56,120 nt of DNA, taken from assembly GCA_937916515.1 (NCBI GenBank), contig CALFSX010000199.1, forward strand, positions 1 to 56,120. Direction: 5' to 3'. The position numbers and the translations under genes were made by a program. This DNA comes from an uncultured Planctomycetaceae bacterium. GTDB lineage: Bacteria; Planctomycetota; Planctomycetia; Planctomycetales; Planctomycetaceae. Below the pieces are notes generated by a model that worked only from the letters and a program-made list of their open reading frames with translations, ran no database searches and was not told the origin of the DNA. The first letter of the stretch is position 1; every line of letters starts with the position of its first letter. Positions 1 through 10,700 of this stretch are shown one piece after another.

Positions 1-827
1 GTCACTCATGTTGTCAAATGAGTTCCAAGGGGCGTCCTGTACTTTGTTCTGCACGACTTTTGCTCCGAATGGCCCGTTAAATTGATGGCGATCCTTCCCA
101 ACTCATGCCAAACAGTTGTTCCGGTTAAAGATTATGAATCACGTAAGACGCGGAATCCACAAGATGCTGACGATTTCACTAATTAGAAATCTGATTGTTG
201 CACAAAATGGAAGCTGGGCGAGATGGGTAGACACGTTGCGGAATGGCATCATTCTCAACGAACGGCATCGCCAAATTCGCTTTTCGGCTCAAGTTTGTTG
301 AGCTTCGTTAACATTTTGTGAGGGACTACATCCCTGCTTCTAATTTACCAGACTTCAATATCAAGCGAGCTTCAATTGCAGCTGTCTGGTGTGGACACGC
401 GGTCACGCTGTGAGAGATCAAGGTGTAATTTACGGTCCGTTAACGACACACATACTGATGATTTTGGGAACGGAAAGTCAAGCAAAATGTGGATGGAACA
501 TTGTTTCTGTGCAACGAAGTATCAACTGGATTCAGCATTGAGAGTTGAGCTATCGGTGGGCTGCAGCGAATTGAGCTTGTGACCGCTGATAACCCCAAAC
601 GGCCAACGTGGTCTGATCCCCAGGAACCAAACGTTCTTCGACAGAGGGGGGAATTGTTTTAAGTCTGTTCGCTGAACCAATGCTGTTACAACACAGCTGT
701 GGCAAAATTCTGCGCAGTAATTTTTCGTGAGTTTGCTGAGTACTTGGGAAACGGCAACACCAAGTTGCATTGAACGTTTTTGTGAAACGCTCAAGTTGCA
801 CAGATAACGCTGGCTCAATCGGTGGCG
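1..827. other. Left-edge intergenic stretch, no gene seen
   Basis: Open frames here are short (60-110 codons), overlap each other on both strands, and have low-complexity or cysteine- and arginine-rich translations typical of non-coding sequence. I see no RNA gene, repeat or clear terminator. The stretch lies beyond the 3' end of purK, so it may hold the purK terminator and the regulatory region of a gene off the left edge. Confidence 0.5.
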
Positions 828-1973
828 TCATGCCAGCAGACCATCTCGACAAGCTCGTACGTTGGCTTCTGCCTCGCATGGGGCTGAGCCTAAAACGGTC
901 ACATGTCCCATTTTGCGGTTGGTTTTCGGTTCCTGCTTGCCGTACAGGTGAAGGTGAGCGTTTCTAACGGCGTCGACGGCGTTCTGAGTCCACTCAGGCG
1001 GCAGGTGCTGTCCCAGCAGGTTTGCCATCGCTGCAACTGGTGCCATCCGGTTAATCGCTACATGCGGAAGACCGCAAATGGTTCTCAGTTGCAATTCAAA
1101 TTGACTGCAGTTGTAGGCTTCGATTGTCAGATGGCCACTGTTGTGCGGGCGAGGCGCAATCTCGTTGACGACAAGTTCGCCCGACGAAGTCAGAAAAAGC
1201 TCAATGCACAGTACGCCAACCACGTCAAAGTGCTCCAAAACGGCACGCCCCATGGCTTCTGCCTGTGAAGCCACCTGAACGCTAATCAGCGGCGATCCGG
1301 AAATTGACACGTCTAATATGTGATTGGCGTGATGATTCAGGAATGGATCAAAGAACGCACAATGTCCGTCAGCGAATCGCCCGGCAATCATCGATAGTTC
1401 GTAATCGAAAGCGACTTTTTGTTCGACCAGGCCGGATGTCAGTTCGCTGGATTCCCAGATTGCCGCAACATCAGCATCTGGGCCGATTCCCCACTGCCCT
1501 TTGCCGTCGTAGCCTTCTGTGTTGGCTTTTAAGATGACATCTCCGCCAAAATCCTGATGAGCGGCCACGAGCTCGTCGGCATTCTGCATCATTAGAAATC
1601 TGGCCGTCGGTAGTCCCAGTTTGGCGAGGGCCGTTTTTTCCAGAAATCGATTTTGAGCCGTGCCCAGCAATCCGACGGCCGGTCGCAGTTCAGTACGAGC
1701 AGCGATTGCTGCGGCTGCGTGTGCCGGGATATTTTCGAATTCGTAGGTCACAACATCCGAAACGGAAGCGAATTCGTGCAGTAGTGCTTCGTTGTTGTAG
1801 TCTTCTGGCCAGATAAGGTCACACACCTGGCCGCAGGGACTAAGTCTGTCACCGCCAAAAACTGCGACGCGATAGCCCATTTGCCGAGCACTGATGGCCA
1901 GCATTCGCCCAAGTTGGCCTGAACCCAGAATACCGATGGTGCTGCCCGGGCCGATTATTTTCGTCATAGCCAT
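828..1973 (-). CDS. purK: N5-carboxyaminoimidazole ribonucleotide synthase PurK
   Basis: The predicted 381-residue ATP-grasp enzyme carboxylates aminoimidazole ribonucleotide with ATP and bicarbonate in de novo purine synthesis; its product goes to PurE. The N-terminal nucleotide-fold motif [12 protein letters not shown] (about residues 14-25) and the ATP-grasp signatures [15 protein letters not shown] and [12 protein letters not shown] are clear, followed by the [12 protein letters not shown] segment that is diagnostic for PurK. Length is normal for the family. The gene overlaps the 3' end of purE by 10 bases, which suggests translational coupling in a purE-purK operon. The start could be the ATG at 1973 or the second ATG at 1967; the choice changes two residues only. 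The cytoplasmic location is inferred from the lack of a signal peptide. Confidence 0.95.
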   Translation of the reverse strand: MAMTKIIGPGSTIGILGSGQLGRMLAISARQMGYRVAVFGGDRLSPCGQVCDLIWPEDYNNEALLHEFASVSDVVTYEFENIPAHAAAAIAARTELRPAVGLLGTAQNRFLEKTALAKLGLPTARFLMMQNADELVAAHQDFGGDVILKANTEGYDGKGQWGIGPDADVAAIWESSELTSGLVEQKVAFDYELSMIAGRFADGHCAFFDPFLNHHANHILDVSISGSPLISVQVASQAEAMGRAVLEHFDVVGVLCIELFLTSSGELVVNEIAPRPHNSGHLTIEAYNCSQFELQLRTICGLPHVAINRMAPVAAMANLLGQHLPPEWTQNAVDAVRNAHLHLYGKQEPKTNRKMGHVTVLGSAPCEAEANVRACRDGLLA

Positions 1974-2518
1974 GAATCCTGCAACACGCTGTCGGTTTGC
2001 TCTTTTCCGAACGCGATAAGCTTGCTGGTCAGTTCGTCATTGCTGGTTGCCAGAATTCGAATCGCCAGCAGAGCCGCATTTTTGGCTCCCGCTTCCCCAA
2101 TCGCCAACGTGCCGACGGGGACCCCGCCAGGCATTTGAACGATTGACAGCAGCGAGTCGACTCCATTCAGAACTCTGCTTTTGACGGGCACACCCAGCAC
2201 GGGCAGATGAGTTAATGAAGCGACCATTCCCGGAAGATGAGCGGCACCTCCTGCGGCGGCAATAATCACCTTTAAGCCGCGTTCGCTGGCGTTGGACGCA
2301 TATTCAACCATCCAGTTTGGTGTGCGGTGAGCCGAGACGACTCGACATTCAAAAGGCACGCCGAATTTTTCCAGCAAGGCCGCCGCTCCCTGCATCGTTT
2401 CCCAATCGGAACGGCTGCCCATAATGACACCGACAATGGGAGGGGGGCCTGCGGCATCGGACGTTTCTGAACGTGCAGAATCGTCCTGAGAGGGGGAAGG
2501 CTGGCTTGCGGCTGACAT
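1964..2518 (-). CDS. purE: N5-carboxyaminoimidazole ribonucleotide mutase PurE
   Basis: Class I PurE, which moves the carboxylate of N5-CAIR to C4 in purine synthesis. The core has [13 protein letters not shown] (phosphate and substrate binding), SAHRTPNWM with the catalytic histidine, and [14 protein letters not shown], in the usual order. I place the start at the ATG at 2518, giving 184 residues with a Ser/Pro-rich lead of about 25 residues. The frame stays open upstream to 2665, but those extra 49 codons are mostly translated intergenic repeat (2561-2777) and should not be annotated as protein. The ribosome binding site before 2518 is weak, so a start further inside is possible. The downstream purK overlaps by 10 bases. 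Confidence 0.93.
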   Translation of the reverse strand: MSAASQPSPSQDDSARSETSDAAGPPPIVGVIMGSRSDWETMQGAAALLEKFGVPFECRVVSAHRTPNWMVEYASNASERGLKVIIAAAGGAAHLPGMVASLTHLPVLGVPVKSRVLNGVDSLLSIVQMPGGVPVGTLAIGEAGAKNAALLAIRILATSNDELTSKLIAFGKEQTDSVLQDSWL

Positions 2519-2560
2519 GTGTTTTTGACTTGTTTTGGGCAGGTTTAAATCAGCCAGCCA

Positions 2561-2777
2561 TCCTAACAAGGGCTTCGCCCTTGCCCCAGTGGCGTGGTTG
2601 ACTGGAAGACATGGAACGCTGGAATCGCCGAGCCGCTCCGTTGTCGCTACGACCAACATGCGCACACCGTGCGCATCATTTTGAGTAAGACTCTAACGAG
2701 GCAGTGCCTCAGACCATTTGAGCTGACGCTCAGAAACGCTCCGTTGTCGCTCAGAAAACCTGACTCAACGTGAACAA
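2561..2777 (-). repeat. Dispersed two-module repeat, copy A (full length)
   Basis: One of six related intergenic copies, here on the minus strand. Read on that strand it begins TTCACGTTGAGTCAGG, carries GAGCGACAACGGAGCG, an inner hairpin GAGGCA-C-TGCCTC and a second hairpin GCGCAC-GGT-GTGCGC. It then repeats AGCGACAACGGAGCGG and ends with the hairpin CAAGGGC-GAA-GCCCTTG followed by TTAGGA. The 3' end points towards purE, about 45 bases before its start. The copy at 48246-48460 has the same architecture. No terminal inverted repeats or target duplications are evident, so the type of element is unknown. Confidence 0.85.
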
Positions 2778-3499
2778 GTTTGCTCCTTTAAGAAGTCTAA
2801 AGCTGAACCTCGATTTCTCAAGTGTTCGGCCAGATTGTATTCTCCGAAACCCCGTGAATGGTGCGGGAGGTTGAATTTCGCTGACGTGATTTGGCAAATT
2901 GGGCCCGTTTCCTATGAACTTTCAGAGGCACGCATTGGATGCATGTTCATGGCAGTCGGGGAATCTGCGGAAGTCGGAACAAATGCGATTGACGTGTGAG
3001 TCGCGATTCCTGCACTCCGGCAGATTGGCAGAATTGACGACGACAAGGCGTCAGATGGGGCGAATTGATGTGCGGGTGAGGCAAACGTCGTATTGCTTCC
3101 GTTTTGCAAAATTGCCCGCCGATTCTCATGCGATTCTCACACAGCGACAGGATTATGTTGCGTCCGATCAACGCTGCTATCGCTGCAGCATCAGGCAGCA
3201 GATTGTCAACGTAATGTACAGTCAGCACAATCGGTGTGCATGGCGTGTTGGGACTGATTCTTCGCTGTTTGGAACCACCGATCCGAAACAAAGTGAGGCT
3301 TCTGTTGTTTATTGGTTCAGAATGCGTGCAGTTCCGATTCGGTCGGTTTCCAGAATTGAAGCCAACAGTGAGTTCGATCTTGAAGTCAATCTATGGGTGC
3401 TCCTGAAAGTTGGGCACGCCGTTCGGTATTGACTAGAGCCAATTTGTTATGTGCGACCTTTCAGAGACGGGCCAGTTATCTGAACATTGTTGAGTCATC
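2778..3499. other. Intergenic, no gene seen
   Basis: This gap separates the divergent purE and acyltransferase genes. A 177-codon frame on the plus strand (2899-3432) and overlapping frames on the minus strand have compositions unlike the neighbouring proteins and no recognisable motif. I treat them as chance. Promoters for both neighbours are expected here, but I could not identify convincing sites. Confidence 0.5.
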
Positions 3500-4627
3500 G
3501 TGAACTCTATGCGATATCATTTTATTGACGCTATGCGTAGCGTTCTGATGGTTTTGGGTGTGGTATTGCACGCAGCCAACGTGTACACCGTGGCTGGGCA
3601 ATGGGAAGTTCATGACTCCTCCACAGTGAGTCCGAAGTTCGACACTCTGGTCGAGCTGCTCGGTTCATTTCGCATGCCTGCGTTTTTCGTCATCGCCGGC
3701 TTCTTTGCTCAAATGATGCTCGAACGCCACGGACGTAAGCATTTTGTCACCCATCGAATTCTGCGACTGGTGGTTCCGTTTCTTGCGTCGGCTTTGGCAT
3801 TTAATTCCGCTCAATTGTGGCTGGAATTCAGCTGGCCTCAACTCACTGCACATTCGATCCCCTTTTCACCGAACCTGGTTGAGATATTCACATCGGGGCG
3901 TTGGCTGCAACATCTGTGGTTTCTGGTGACGCTGTTGATGTTCAGTGTGCTGGCGTTGTATTCCTGGAGATTCATGCGCAGCACGCCGCCGCCGAGTGAG
4001 CAAAAGTCGTCTGTACCAGCTAATTTGTCCGGACGGCTATTGCCCGTCTTTTTATTACTGGGGCCGCTGTCTGAGGTGATGGCGCATACTGTGCTTCACG
4101 GCAGTCGTGTTCTGATGGATGGACCTTTTGTTCTGGGCTTGTTGGATCCAATTCGCCTGGTGACCTATGTGCCCTTCTTCTTATTTGGGCAATGGCTGTT
4201 TACCAACCCGGACGGAATGTCTGATTTTTGCAGGCCGGGGCTTCCGACTGTTGTTGCTGTTATTGCCGCATTCCTGCTGCACAGGTGGCTGGCGACGGCT
4301 CCCGAAGATCGGTTGCATACCGTCGTTTCATGGGGCTATCTGGGAATATCGCACTGGCTGGGATGTCATTTGTGCTTCAGTGTTTTTTGGCGTCTGGTTA
4401 ACGGTCCATCCGTCTTTTGGCGATATTGCTCCGATGCGTCGTACACAGTCTATTTGATTCACCATCTTTTGGTGGTCATTGTTGCGGGCTGTTTGGTGAC
4501 GGTCCCCTGGTCAGCCTCTGCCAAATTTCTAACTGTTTGCTGCGTGGTTTTGGTCGTTGCAGTTCTGGTCCACGAATTGTTTGTCCGTCGTATTCGTTTG
4601 CTGAGTTTCTTGTTCAACGGCAAGTAG
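3500..4627 (+). CDS. Acyltransferase-3 family membrane protein (MdoC/OpgC-like)
   Basis: A polytopic membrane protein of 375 residues. The N-terminus RYHFIDAMRSVLMVLGVVLHA matches the opening segment of acyltransferase-3 proteins, with the conserved D-x-x-R-S and the helix-1 histidine, and MRMPAFFVIAGFF-like residues follow at about 53-65. About ten hydrophobic segments continue to the end. Family members, such as OpgC, move acyl or succinyl groups onto periplasmic glucans or other surface carbohydrates, so this enzyme probably decorates an envelope glycan; the substrate cannot be read from the sequence. The start may be the GTG at 3500 or the ATG at 3509. The gene stands alone and is convergent with the esterase gene at 4691. 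Confidence 0.8.
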   Translation: MNSMRYHFIDAMRSVLMVLGVVLHAANVYTVAGQWEVHDSSTVSPKFDTLVELLGSFRMPAFFVIAGFFAQMMLERHGRKHFVTHRILRLVVPFLASALAFNSAQLWLEFSWPQLTAHSIPFSPNLVEIFTSGRWLQHLWFLVTLLMFSVLALYSWRFMRSTPPPSEQKSSVPANLSGRLLPVFLLLGPLSEVMAHTVLHGSRVLMDGPFVLGLLDPIRLVTYVPFFLFGQWLFTNPDGMSDFCRPGLPTVVAVIAAFLLHRWLATAPEDRLHTVVSWGYLGISHWLGCHLCFSVFWRLVNGPSVFWRYCSDASYTVYLIHHLLVVIVAGCLVTVPWSASAKFLTVCCVVLVVAVLVHELFVRRIRLLSFLFNGK

Positions 4628-4690
4628 CGGGTTCACTTGGCATTGCGTACTGCACCGCCTGGTAAAGCCCTGACGGACGAACACCACGTG

Positions 4691-5791
4691 TCAGTTATCG
4701 TTACTCAGCAGTTCAGAAACAAAGTTCAGTTGCTTTGATCGTATTTCCGGTTTAGCAAATTCAGGGCCACCATGCCCTGCTGATTCAATCACAATCAATT
4801 CAGCAGACACGCCGTTGGCTTCGAGTGCAGAATGCAACACCTGGCTTTGGTTTAGTGGCACGGTACGATCGACATCTCCGTGGATAATCAGGAATGGCGG
4901 ATCAGCTTTGTCGATGTAGGTGATTGGATTGACTCGAATAATTCCCTCGGGATTATTCAGAACGACGCCTCCTCCCAGTAGTTTCGATTCAGGCGAACCA
5001 TCTTCGTTGTGTCGTTCATAGCCTTTTGTGGAAACGAATCTTCCGAAATCGGTTGGCCCGTACAAGTCCACGACAGCCTGCACTGTACTTGACTGATCCT
5101 GCCATCCACCGGTGCCTTCCAGCTCTTTGACGTCTCCTGATGTACCGACCAACGCAGCCAGATGTCCGCCTGCCGAGCTTCCTCCAACCGCAATGCGTTT
5201 GGGGTCAATGTTGTACGTATCTGCATGTGCTCTAAGAAAACGAATGGCACATTTGCAGTCTTCAATCTGAGCGGGAAACGGAGCTTCGCCTGTCAACCGG
5301 TATTCAATGGTGGCTCCAACGAATCCGCGTTGAACCATCGGGATCACCTGCCCTACCCCGCCGTCTTTGTTTCCGCTCTGCCAACCGCCACCGTGAATCC
5401 AGACGTAGACTGGCGAAGCTGTGACGGGTTTTGTTTTGGGGACGACGATGTGCATCGTGAGGTCTCTGTCGCCCCCTTTGCCGAAGACAACGTTTCGGTG
5501 CAGTTCGACGTCGTCCGGGATCTGGATCTTGCCTGTGTTTCGGCCCGGCTGGGCTGGAGGTCCAGCGAAATCCTGTCGTGTCAGAATGCCATCAGCATCG
5601 CGATCGAGTCTTTCAAACAGCCTTGCCGGACCTTTGAATTCATCCTTCGTCACTTTGCCATCTGCATTGGTGTCTTCCCGTTTCACGACTTCGTCGAACG
5701 TTATTCGAGTTTGCCGTGTTGGCTGTTGGGCTGCAACATTGTTGAATGCGAAGCCTGTGAAAATTGCGATGAAGGCGATGTGTTGGCGCAT
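4691..5791 (-). CDS. Secreted EF-hand / alpha-beta hydrolase (esterase)
   Basis: A predicted exported esterase of 366 residues. A signal peptide covers residues 1-21 (MRQHIAFIAIF... ending VAA-QQ). Two EF-hand calcium loops follow, DTNADGKVTKDE (40-51) and DRDADGILTRQD (63-74). The rest is an alpha/beta hydrolase of the BD-FAE/carboxylesterase type: oxyanion motif HGGGW (133-137), nucleophile elbow GGSSAGG with Ser206, an acidic residue near HGDVDRTVP and the histidine in SAGHGG. Such enzymes commonly deacylate plant or algal polysaccharides, but the substrate here is unknown. The frame is open to an ATG at 5875; I prefer 5791 because it starts directly on the signal peptide. The sulfatase gene just upstream, on the same strand, suggests joint use on a decorated glycan. 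Confidence 0.85.
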   Translation of the reverse strand: MRQHIAFIAIFTGFAFNNVAAQQPTRQTRITFDEVVKREDTNADGKVTKDEFKGPARLFERLDRDADGILTRQDFAGPPAQPGRNTGKIQIPDDVELHRNVVFGKGGDRDLTMHIVVPKTKPVTASPVYVWIHGGGWQSGNKDGGVGQVIPMVQRGFVGATIEYRLTGEAPFPAQIEDCKCAIRFLRAHADTYNIDPKRIAVGGSSAGGHLAALVGTSGDVKELEGTGGWQDQSSTVQAVVDLYGPTDFGRFVSTKGYERHNEDGSPESKLLGGGVVLNNPEGIIRVNPITYIDKADPPFLIIHGDVDRTVPLNQSQVLHSALEANGVSAELIVIESAGHGGPEFAKPEIRSKQLNFVSELLSNDN

Positions 5792-5944
5792 GTGAAGGGC
5801 CTGTCGTTTGTTGAGTCGGAATCTATTGGCAAAGATGTATTGGCCTGAAGAACGCAGGAGTGGAGGAACTCTCATCGATTGAAGCGATCGTCGTCAGGTC
5901 TTTCGGTGGGTGTTCACCATCCAGGCTCTTTCCAACGGGCTTTG

Positions 5945-7567
5945 TTACTCAGCGTTTCTCGCCGCTGCGTTCTTTCGTTTAACGCCTGTTTTTTTTCCGC
6001 CCTGTTTCTTCGGAAGTCCGTCAGGTGAAACGTTGCAGCGTTCAGCCCATTCGTTCCATTTGGCAGTCAGCGACTTCACGCGTTCTGGTTGTTCGCTGGC
6101 CAGGTTGTTTTGCTCTGTCCTGTCCGCTTTCAGGTTATAGAGTTCCCATGGGTTCTTACCGCCTTCACGAACCAGTTTCCATTCGCCTTCTCGAACAGCC
6201 GCGTTGCCTTCGTGCTCCCAAAAGAGTGTTTCGCGACCAAGCGTTTGATTCTGAAATGCTGGTGACAGGCTGGTGCCTTCCATCGCTGTGATTTCGTGTC
6301 CGGCAAGTTCTGTGGGGTACGTCGCTTTCGAAAGATCGGCAACGGTTGCCATGATGTCGATCAGGTGCGCGGGTTCCGTATAGAACTTTCCGCGTGCTGC
6401 AATGCCAGCTGGCCAATGAGCGATCAACGGAGTTGCGATACCGCCTTCGTGGTTATAGTGTTTGTATTTGCGGAATGGTGTGTCCTGCATCCACGCCCAT
6501 GATTCTCCGCAGAACCATGTGGAATCTGCCGTGGTTGGATCGCCGACGTCTTTCCCCTGTGGTCCACTTTCAGCGCAGCCTCCGTTGTCGCTCATAAACA
6601 GAATCAACGTGTTGTCGAATTGGTTTCTTCGTTTGAGTTCCGCCACCAGAGTACCAATGGACTTGTCCATGCGGTAAACGCAGGCTGCATAGACGGCCAT
6701 CATGTGATCAAAGCGATTCTGTTCGGCAGCAGTCAGGCTGTCCCAGGCGGCTACCTTTTCCGGTCGAGCCGTCTTGGGATAACTGCTGCTGATAATTCCA
6801 GACGCGAGCTGCCGCTGATAGCGTTCGTCAGACAACTTGTCCCATCCGGACATATACTTGCCACGAAACATGGCAATGTCTTCTGCAGTTGCCTGCAACG
6901 GAAAGTGTGGTGCGTTGTGAGCGAGGTACCACAGAAATGGTTTTCCGGCCGCAATGGCTTCGTCGACAAATGGCAGTCCGTTGTCGATCCATGCGTCTGT
7001 GGAATACCAACCTTCCGGAAGTGGCTTTTCGGCAGACGCGATCACTTCGTTATTACGAACGATTGTTCGTCCCTGCTTCACCTGAAAGTAGAAGCCGCCG
7101 CCTTCGGGGATTCCATAGAAGCGGTCGAAGCCGCGAGACAGCGGCCACATCTTTTTGTCTTTACTTCCCACATGCCACTTGCCGGTTGCCAGAGAATGGT
7201 AACCAGCGCTGCTGGCGACATTTCCCAGGGTCACGCATTGGTTATTAAGAGCTCCGACGTATCCAGGCACACCATAATTGTCGGTCATGTGCCCGACCCC
7301 TGCCTGGTGTGCATACAGGCCGGTCAGTAATGTTGCTCGTGTTGGGCAGCAGCGCCCCGTGTTGTAAAACTGAGTGAACCGTAGGCCACCTTCTGCTAAC
7401 GCGTCCAGGTTGGGAGTCGGGATTTCACTGCCGTAGCAGCCGATATCAGAAAATCCCATGTCGTCCACAAGTATCACAACAATATTGGGACGTTCTGCGT
7501 CAGCTGCGGCGGCTACGGGAAGGACGCACAGCAGGCAGCACATCAGAAACGCAGATAAGTATTTCAT
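5945..7567 (-). CDS. Secreted arylsulfatase-type sulfatase
   Basis: A 540-residue sulfatase with a cleavable signal peptide (residues 1-22). The metal-binding DD pair is at residues 35-36 (VDDMGFSDIGCYG). The formylglycine signature is C-C-P-T-R-A-T-L-L-T-G, with Cys73 as the residue to be oxidised and Arg77 conserved. Further signatures are GKWHVG and LFMSDNGG for substrate and calcium binding. The C-terminus is a short basic Lys/Arg tail. Planctomycetes carry very many such enzymes, usually acting on sulfated polysaccharides; the exact substrate is not deducible. Activity requires a formylglycine-generating enzyme encoded elsewhere. The esterase gene lies about 150 bases downstream on the same strand and may be cotranscribed. 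Confidence 0.93.
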   Translation of the reverse strand: MKYLSAFLMCCLLCVLPVAAAADAERPNIVVILVDDMGFSDIGCYGSEIPTPNLDALAEGGLRFTQFYNTGRCCPTRATLLTGLYAHQAGVGHMTDNYGVPGYVGALNNQCVTLGNVASSAGYHSLATGKWHVGSKDKKMWPLSRGFDRFYGIPEGGGFYFQVKQGRTIVRNNEVIASAEKPLPEGWYSTDAWIDNGLPFVDEAIAAGKPFLWYLAHNAPHFPLQATAEDIAMFRGKYMSGWDKLSDERYQRQLASGIISSSYPKTARPEKVAAWDSLTAAEQNRFDHMMAVYAACVYRMDKSIGTLVAELKRRNQFDNTLILFMSDNGGCAESGPQGKDVGDPTTADSTWFCGESWAWMQDTPFRKYKHYNHEGGIATPLIAHWPAGIAARGKFYTEPAHLIDIMATVADLSKATYPTELAGHEITAMEGTSLSPAFQNQTLGRETLFWEHEGNAAVREGEWKLVREGGKNPWELYNLKADRTEQNNLASEQPERVKSLTAKWNEWAERCNVSPDGLPKKQGGKKTGVKRKNAAARNAE

Positions 7568-7790
7568 GTCTTTGAAGCTTTATGACGGGTGCAGAAGGAC
7601 GCAGGATCAGCAGATCTGTTCCCGAAATTCTAAGTCGTCATGATAACCCTCATTACGTAGGAAACCAAGTTGCAGGAATGCACGCTAATAGCGTCGGCCT
7701 GCTGCAATGTTGTTGTTGTTCCGCGTTTGAGTTGGTAACCTAAAAGCCTTCCTTCCGCAATTTCCCGCCGTACTTTCCACGAGATGCCAT

Positions 7791-10700
7791 ATGACGCACC
7801 AATGGTTTCGCATTGTGTTGCTGGCTGCTCTGCTGGCTCATAGTTCTGTTGTTCCGGCTGTTCCAACCGACGACATAGACTATCGCACTCAGATTAAGCC
7901 AGTTCTTGTCGAAAAGTGTTATTCCTGTCACGGAGTCCTAAAGCAGGAAGGCGGCCTTCGACTGGAAACGTTGGCGCTGATGCAAAAAGGCGGCGACAGC
8001 GGTGCCGCGTTGGTGCCCGGAGACGCCGATGCCAGTTTAATTGTTGAACGCGTTACGGCAGATCACGACAGTCGAATGCCGCCCGCCGAAGACGGCGCAG
8101 CCTTGAAGCCGGAACAAGTGGAACTGTTAAAGAACTGGATCAACCATGGCGCGGTGGCGCCGGCTGAGGACATTCCACAGGGACCGCGAGAACACTGGGC
8201 GTTTCAGCGAATCGAAAAGCCGGACGTTGCATCCCACAACGATACCGCGCCGAATGTTGCGGCTGGCAACCCCATTGACGTGCTTTTGAATAGAAGACTG
8301 AATCAACACGGCATCAAGTCCGTGCCACCCGCTGAACGCAATCTGTTAATTCGTCGACTTTATCTGAATCTTGTCGGCCTTCCGCCCACGTTGCAGCAAC
8401 TGCACGATGAACGTCCGTGGCCGGAAATTGTTGATGAGCTTCTGGCGAGCCCGCAACATGGCGAGCGTTGGGGACGGCACTGGATGGATGTCTGGAGGTA
8501 TTCTGACTGGTACGGTCTTGGAGCTCAGTTGCGTTACAGTCAGAAGCATATTTGGCACTGGCGGGATTGGATTGTGAATTCCGTCAACGCCGACAAAGGC
8601 TATGACCAAATGCTGCACGAAATGCTGGCTGGTGACGAGATCGCTCCATTGGACCCGGAAGTTGTTGCTGCGACAGGTTTTCTGGCTCGCAATTACTATC
8701 TGTTTAATCGGACGACGTGGTTGGATAGTACGATCGAACACACGGGCAAAGCCTTTCTGGGGCTGACGCTGAACTGCGCAAAATGCCACGATCACAAATA
8801 CGATCCGATTTCTCATGTCGACTATTACAGCTTTCGAGCGATCTTTGAACCTCATCAGGTACGGCTGGATCCGGTTCCGGAAGTTACAGATTTCGAACAG
8901 GACGGATTGCCTCGCGTATTTGATGATCATCTGGAAGAGGAGACGTTCTTACATCTGCGAGGAGACCCGCTGAATCCGGATAAATCGACCAAAATTTCGG
9001 CTCGAGTTCCACTGCTGTTTTCTGACTTTCAGCCGGAAGTTCAGTCGGTTGATCTACCAGCATCTGCCTATGCACCCACGCTGCGAGAGTACGTCAGGAA
9101 TGCTTATTTGGATGCAGCGGAGTTACAGATCAGAAATGCTGCTGAAGAGCTGGCGAAAGCAGATTCCGATCTGAAAATCGCCACGGCAGAAACGGCGAAT
9201 TCTGAGTCTCCCAAAGATCCCGAATCGAGCGAGGCGCCGTTTGTTTTTCGCGACGAATTTGATGCTGCGAACCCGGACAATTGGGAGATTGTCGGTGGTG
9301 GCTGGAAGTTTGCCGACGGTGCCTTGATTCAAACAACACCAACTCGTGAATCAGAATACCTGCGGTTGCAAAGACCGATGCCCCGCGATTTCGAAGTGAC
9401 ATGTCAATATACGACGACTGGTGGAGCAACCTATAAGTCGACCACGTTTCGTTTCGATCAATCAGACGATCTGCAATATGCGAACTATGTTTACAGCAGT
9501 GCCCATGCACCTGACCCGAAGGTTCAGGTTGCATATTCGCGAAAAGGAAACAGCGTTTATCCAGCCGAAGGTCGTGCGGCTCGACCGATTAAAGTCGGAC
9601 AGACTTACACTTTGAAGTTTGCTGTGCGAGATCGTTTGGTCAACGTCTGGTTGAATGATGAATTTGTGTTGGCCTATCAGTTTCCTGATCGTCGACCGGA
9701 CGGGCATTTTTCACTGCAGGCATTCGACGCGACAGTGGCCTTTGACTGGATCGAAATTCGGTCTCTGTCAGCGGACTTCGACTTGTTGCCCGCAAAGAGT
9801 TCAACGTCGCCGACTTCAGATCCTCAGCAGTTGGTGAAGATTGCTTCTGCAAAACTGCGTTCTGCAGAAGCGGAAAAACTTTCTCTGCAGGCGAAATTTG
9901 CGGCTGATCAGGCAAAGTTTGAAAAGGCGTCCGCTGAACGTATTGCCGAAACGGCACAGGCTGCTGCAAAGCTGGAAGCGTTGGCACTTGTCGCGAACGC
10001 CGATGCTGAACTGATTCAGGCAAACGGGGATGTTGCCAGGGTGAAAGCTGCCAATGAACGTCTCGCTGCGGCTCACAAGCAACTGGCCGCAGCAGAAAGT
10101 GGTTCGGGGTCGTACCAGAGTCTTCGCAGTTCAAAGAAGGCGTTGGAAGGTCCGGCGGACAAGGAGTCGAATTATCCAGTTGCCTATCCGGAAACCAGCA
10201 CCGGTCGACGTCTGGCGTTGGCACAATGGATGACGTCTCGCGAAAATCCGTTGACCGCTCGAGTTGCCGTGAACCATGTCTGGATGAGACATTTTGGTGA
10301 GCCGTTGGTCGAATCGGTCTTTGATTTTGGCCTGCGAGCAAAACGTCCACTGCACGCAGATGTGCTGGACTATCTGGCGGCTGACTTCATGGAATCGGGA
10401 TGGAGCTTAAAGCATCTGCATCGTCTGATTGTGACATCCCATGCATATCAACGCAGTTGTTCGACGGTTGGCTGTGATCCGACCGCGTTACAGGAAGATC
10501 CGAACAATACGCTGTATTGGCGAATGAATACTCGCCGCATGGAATCCGAAGTTGTGCGTGACAGTCTGTTACAGCTTGCCGATGAATTGGATCTCAAAAT
10601 GGGTGGCCCGTCGGTTGATGTTGGAAAGAACAGCCGTCGACGAAGTGTCTACTATAAGCATTCTCGCGATGATCAGGACAAGTTTCTTACGATGTTTGAC

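Noticed and set aside
2519-2665. N-terminal extension of PurE by 49 codons in the same frame
   Set aside because: Most of these codons are translated intergenic repeat, which recurs in unrelated positions of the window; the family's core begins later.
2899-3432. 177-codon plus-strand frame
   Set aside because: No family motif, unusual residue use and overlapping frames on the other strand; looks like chance.
6620-7330. 236-codon frame antisense to the sulfatase gene
   Set aside because: It is the shadow of a well-supported sulfatase on the other strand; the same holds for 5162-5848 opposite the esterase and 9640-10350 opposite the PSD1 gene.
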